This document shows positions 14,197-16,619 of a stretch of 16,619 nucleotides of DNA, piece by piece. Source of the DNA: Acidobacteriota bacterium. GTDB taxonomy: Bacteria > Acidobacteriota > Thermoanaerobaculia > Multivoradales > JAHEKO01. The stretch is taken from contig SBFI01000157.1 of assembly GCA_006227875.1 (NCBI GenBank), forward strand, positions 1 through 16,619, in the 5' to 3' direction. Positions within the stretch are counted from its first letter, which is position 1. Each line of letters opens with the position of its first letter. Both the position numbers and the translations under genes were made by a program. Under the pieces are notes generated by a model. That model made no database searches. It saw nothing but the letters and a program-made list of their open reading frames with translations, and had not been told where the DNA came from.

Positions 14197-15009
14197 ATGT
14201 ATAAAGAGTTCTACGGCTTCTACGAGCTGCCTTTCAACCTCACGCCCGATCCGCGGTTCCTCTTTCTCAGCAACCGCCATCAGGAGGCGCTGGATCACCT
14301 CCAATTCGGCATCAAAGAGGCCAAAGGCTTCATCCAGATAACCGGTGAAGTCGGCACCGGCAAGACGACGCTCTGCCGCGCCATGCTCGAAAAGCTCGGA
14401 GACAACTACCACACCGCGCTCATCCTCAATCCTTGTATGACCGGTCCGCAGCTGCTGAGGACGATCCTCAAGGAGTTGCATCTGCCGGCCGGTCGCAACG
14501 ACCGGGTCACCTGGCTGGAGACCCTCAACGAGTTTTTGCTCGAGCAGGCTCACGAGGGAAACGAGGTGGTGCTGGTCATCGACGAGGCCCAGGACTTGAG
14601 CCCCGAGCTCATGGAGCAGGTGCGGTTGCTGTCGAATCTGGAGACCGACCAACACAAGCTGCTGCAGATCATCCTCATCGGCCAACCCGAGCTGCGCCGT
14701 CTGCTGGACGAGAAGGGTCTGCGCCAGCTCCGCCAGCGGATCACGGTGCGCTACCACCTCGAGCCCCTCTCCTTTCGTGAGACCGAAGAGTACATACGCC
14801 ACCGGCTACACGTAGCGGGTGGCAATTCCCGACCCACCTTCAGCCGCTGGGCCCTGCGGCGGATCTACCAATACTCGGGTGGTGTCCCCCGCCTCATCAA
14901 CTCGGTCTGCGACAAGGCGCTGCTGTGCGGCTATGTGGTGGGAACCAATCACCTCAAGGGCCACCATCTGCGCCGGGCCATTCGAGAGCTGGAGGGCAAG
15001 GTGGCATGA
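14197..15009 (+). CDS. GspA/ExeA-like AAA ATPase
   Basis: A 270-residue P-loop ATPase of the ExeA/GspA/MshM type. It opens with the family signature MYKEFYGFYELPFNLTPDPRFLFLS. Walker A is GEVGTGKTT (50-58), Walker B VVLVIDEAQDL (124-134), sensor region IILIGQPEL (158-166), and the C-terminal lid contains YSGGVPRLINSVCDKALL (226-243). ExeA proper continues with a membrane segment and a peptidoglycan-binding domain; this protein stops after the AAA part, as MshM-like and exopolysaccharide-locus ATPases do. Its role is therefore probably to power assembly of a secretion or pilus structure with the GspB-like partner. Its stop overlaps the partner's start (ATGA). Divergent from the M24 gene. No other secretion genes are in the window. 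Confidence 0.88.
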   Translation: MYKEFYGFYELPFNLTPDPRFLFLSNRHQEALDHLQFGIKEAKGFIQITGEVGTGKTTLCRAMLEKLGDNYHTALILNPCMTGPQLLRTILKELHLPAGRNDRVTWLETLNEFLLEQAHEGNEVVLVIDEAQDLSPELMEQVRLLSNLETDQHKLLQIILIGQPELRRLLDEKGLRQLRQRITVRYHLEPLSFRETEEYIRHRLHVAGGNSRPTFSRWALRRIYQYSGGVPRLINSVCDKALLCGYVVGTNHLKGHHLRRAIRELEGKVA

Positions 15010-15701
15010 GCCTGATCAACGAGGCCCTCAAGCGCGCCAAACAGGAGACAAACCGGCGCGAGGCGGCGGCGAAGGGGCTGCCGCTACCCGTTCTGGATCG
15101 TGCCCCGCGACAAACCCCCTGGTCGCTGGTGGCTGTGGGTGTCCTGGCAGTCGCTCTGGTCGCCAGTCTTACCGCCCTCTATGTGATCTACCAGGGTCAG
15201 GCGCAGCCGGTCGCGCAGGCGGCACCGTCGCCCGTGGCCGAGTCACAGCTCGAGCCCGTCGGCGATGCGACCACGACGCCGGCGCCGGAAGTCGCCCTCG
15301 TCGACGAGATACCGGCCACCAGCTCCGGCGCACCCGTCAGCGAGACCGAGCTGCAGCCGGACCCGCTACCGACGACGCCGGCGGGCGCGCCGCTGCCCGA
15401 GCTGCCGACAGACGTGATCGCGGACCCGCTGGCGGCCGGTGTCTCACCCACCGCAACCGAAACGGCCGGCACACCAATCGATGCCGCGGGCACCACCTAT
15501 CTGCAACGCGCGGAGCTCGAAGACGGCGTCACCCTCGAGCTAGGGGGCATCGCCTGGTCGGAGTTTGACCCCATCGCGCTGGTCAACGGCAAGGCCGTCG
15601 GCCAGGGGGAGCGGGTCGAGGGCTACCTCGTGGTGCAGATCGATCCCCAGCAGGTGGAGATGCGGGGGGAGGTCGGCTCCATCTTTATCCGCATCAAGTA
15701 G
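15006..15701 (+). CDS. GspB-like bitopic membrane protein
   Basis: A 231-residue protein with the N-terminal signature MSLINEALKRAKQE shared by GspB/ExeB-type proteins, one membrane segment at about 39-62, a Pro/Ala/Thr-rich periplasmic linker (about 63-155) and a C-terminal GspB-type domain (about 165-231: LELGGIAWSEFDPIALVNGKAV, then GYLVVQIDPQQVEMRG). In type II secretion and related pilus systems GspB binds GspA in the inner membrane and helps place the outer-membrane pore. The start ATG overlaps the ATPase stop as ATGA, so translation is coupled. The in-frame TAG is followed after eight codons by the likely CTG start of the next gene in the same frame. The family call rests on the two end motifs; the linker is not conserved. 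Confidence 0.85.
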   Translation: MSLINEALKRAKQETNRREAAAKGLPLPVLDRAPRQTPWSLVAVGVLAVALVASLTALYVIYQGQAQPVAQAAPSPVAESQLEPVGDATTTPAPEVALVDEIPATSSGAPVSETELQPDPLPTTPAGAPLPELPTDVIADPLAAGVSPTATETAGTPIDAAGTTYLQRAELEDGVTLELGGIAWSEFDPIALVNGKAVGQGERVEGYLVVQIDPQQVEMRGEVGSIFIRIK

Positions 15702-15725
15702 CTGCGGGCCGACGGAGGTCATCCT

Positions 15726-16619
15726 CTGAAAGTCCTAGTCACCGGCGGTACCGGGTTTATCGGCACCCACCTGGTCGAGACCCTGGTCGAGAGGGGAGAC
15801 CGGGTGACGGCCTTGGTGCGTACGCCAGGCAAGGCCGCGCGTCTGGTCGAGCTGGGTGTGAGCACGGTCCCTGGTGACCTCGATGACCTGGCCGCGTTGG
15901 AGCAGGCCTGCGCGAGTCAGGAGATCGTGTATCACCTGGCGGGGCTGGTGCGGGCCCGGGACGAGGACGAGTTTCTGCGTATCAACGAGGGCGGCACCGC
16001 CAACCTCGTCGCCGCCGCTCGAGGCCAGGGCTCTCCCCGCTTTATCCAGCTGTCGTCGCTGGCCGCGGGCGGCCCTTCGACACCCGGCCGGCCACAGACC
16101 GGTGAAGAGACGCCCCGACCGGTCTCCGTCTATGGCCGCAGCAAGCTGGCCGGCGAGGAGGTGGTGCGGGCCAGCGACCTCCCGTGGACCATTCTGCGGC
16201 CACCCCTCGTCTACGGGCCGGGCGACACCGAGATATTCCGCGCCTTCAAGGCGGCGGCCCGGCTCGGGCTGAGCGCCACCCTGGGCTCCGGCGAGCAAGA
16301 GCTGTCGGGGCTCTTTGCCCCCGATCTGGCGACGGCGCTGGCTGCCGCCGGCGTGGGTGAGACGGTCGGCAAGACCTACCCGGTCTGCCATCCCGAGATC
16401 TTTACCAGCCGCGAGATGGCTCGGGCCGTGGGCGAAGCGGTCGGCAAGAAGGTGAATGTCTTCAACCTATCGGCCGGTGTCACCCGCGGGCTGCTGGCCG
16501 TCATCGGCGCCTCGGCGCGGTTGATCGGCCGGCCCACGTTGCTCGACTCGGCCAAGGCCGATGAGTTGCTCGCCCCCGCCTGGACCGGAGACCCCACAGC
16601 CTTTACCCGAGACAGCGGG
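15726..16619 (+). CDS. NAD(P)-dependent epimerase/dehydratase (extended SDR), partial, CTG start
   Basis: The first 298 codons of an extended short-chain dehydrogenase/reductase; the 3' end lies beyond the window. The Rossmann motif GGTGFIG is at 7-13, the acidic DLDDL step at 51-55, the catalytic serine near SLS/SS (110-111) and YxxxK as Y136-GRS-K140, with RPPLVYGPGD after it. Such enzymes act on nucleotide sugars, sterols or flavonoid-like substrates; this one cannot be narrowed down. GGAGGT (15714-15719) is 6 nt before CTG at 15726, and the next ATG, GTG or TTG in frame would remove the nucleotide-binding loop, so CTG seems to be the start codon. It lies 24 bp after the gspB-like gene, probably in the same unit. 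Family certain; start unusual. Confidence 0.85.
   Translation, partial: MKVLVTGGTGFIGTHLVETLVERGDRVTALVRTPGKAARLVELGVSTVPGDLDDLAALEQACASQEIVYHLAGLVRARDEDEFLRINEGGTANLVAAARGQGSPRFIQLSSLAAGGPSTPGRPQTGEETPRPVSVYGRSKLAGEEVVRASDLPWTILRPPLVYGPGDTEIFRAFKAAARLGLSATLGSGEQELSGLFAPDLATALAAAGVGETVGKTYPVCHPEIFTSREMARAVGEAVGKKVNVFNLSAGVTRGLLAVIGASARLIGRPTLLDSAKADELLAPAWTGDPTAFTRDSG

Noticed and set aside
1..16619. CRISPR arrays, insertion sequences, tRNA or rRNA genes, phage or defence systems
   Set aside because: No spaced repeat array, transposase, integrase, cloverleaf or defence-type domain was seen on either strand.

Overview
The window is a stretch of GC-rich bacterial chromosome with closely packed genes. 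There is no rRNA, tRNA, insertion sequence, phage gene or CRISPR array. Gene content is core metabolism, stress response and cell envelope. The mix (WS/DGAT acyltransferase, zinc-ribbon CBS protein, tandem Usp, fused ADP-forming acyl-CoA synthetase, MurG-like 'SPHGFGHAAR' glycosyltransferase, GspA/GspB-like pair, repeated ASH-type domains) resembles Acidobacteriota such as Thermoanaerobaculia, or deltaproteobacterial lineages. That assignment is an inference from gene families only.

Left part (1-3330). A minus-strand block runs wax ester synthase/diacylglycerol acyltransferase (1849-3261), then a DUF445 membrane protein (606-1856) whose start overlaps the acyltransferase stop by 8 bp, then a separately promoted 82-residue orphan protein (246-494). 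Positions 1-245 hold no convincing gene, only nested repeats.

Centre-left (3331-7015). A plus-strand run carries an exported Spy/CpxP-like protein, a two-CBS protein, a zinc-ribbon plus two-CBS protein, a tandem universal stress protein, a YbaK-type aminoacyl-tRNA deacylase and PdxH. The two CBS proteins and the double Usp look like a small adenine-nucleotide-sensing stress cluster. Several genes here lack a Shine-Dalgarno sequence and have a -10-like box so close to the ATG that leaderless or near-leaderless mRNAs are likely.

Centre-right (7012-14061). A minus-strand fused acyl-CoA synthetase (ADP-forming) has the ATP-grasp domain first and the CoA-binding domains second. It is divergent from a plus-strand glycosyltransferase that is broken by a perfect 8-bp tandem duplication; removing one copy restores a single 361-codon frame. 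Convergent to it is a two-gene minus-strand unit: an exported M24 metallopeptidase homologue followed by a membrane-anchored protein with six ASH-type Ig-like repeats, each with a cysteine pair.

Right end (14197-16619). A plus-strand unit encodes a GspA/ExeA-type AAA ATPase lacking the usual C-terminal extension, a GspB-type bitopic protein translationally coupled to it (ATGA overlap), and a Rossmann-fold epimerase/dehydratase that appears to start at CTG and runs off the window.

The most noteworthy points are the duplication-disrupted glycosyltransferase, the CTG-initiated dehydratase in the same frame as the preceding gspB-like gene, the coupled WS/DGAT-DUF445 pair, and the six-repeat cysteine-paired surface protein. 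No clearly new defence or mobile system was seen.
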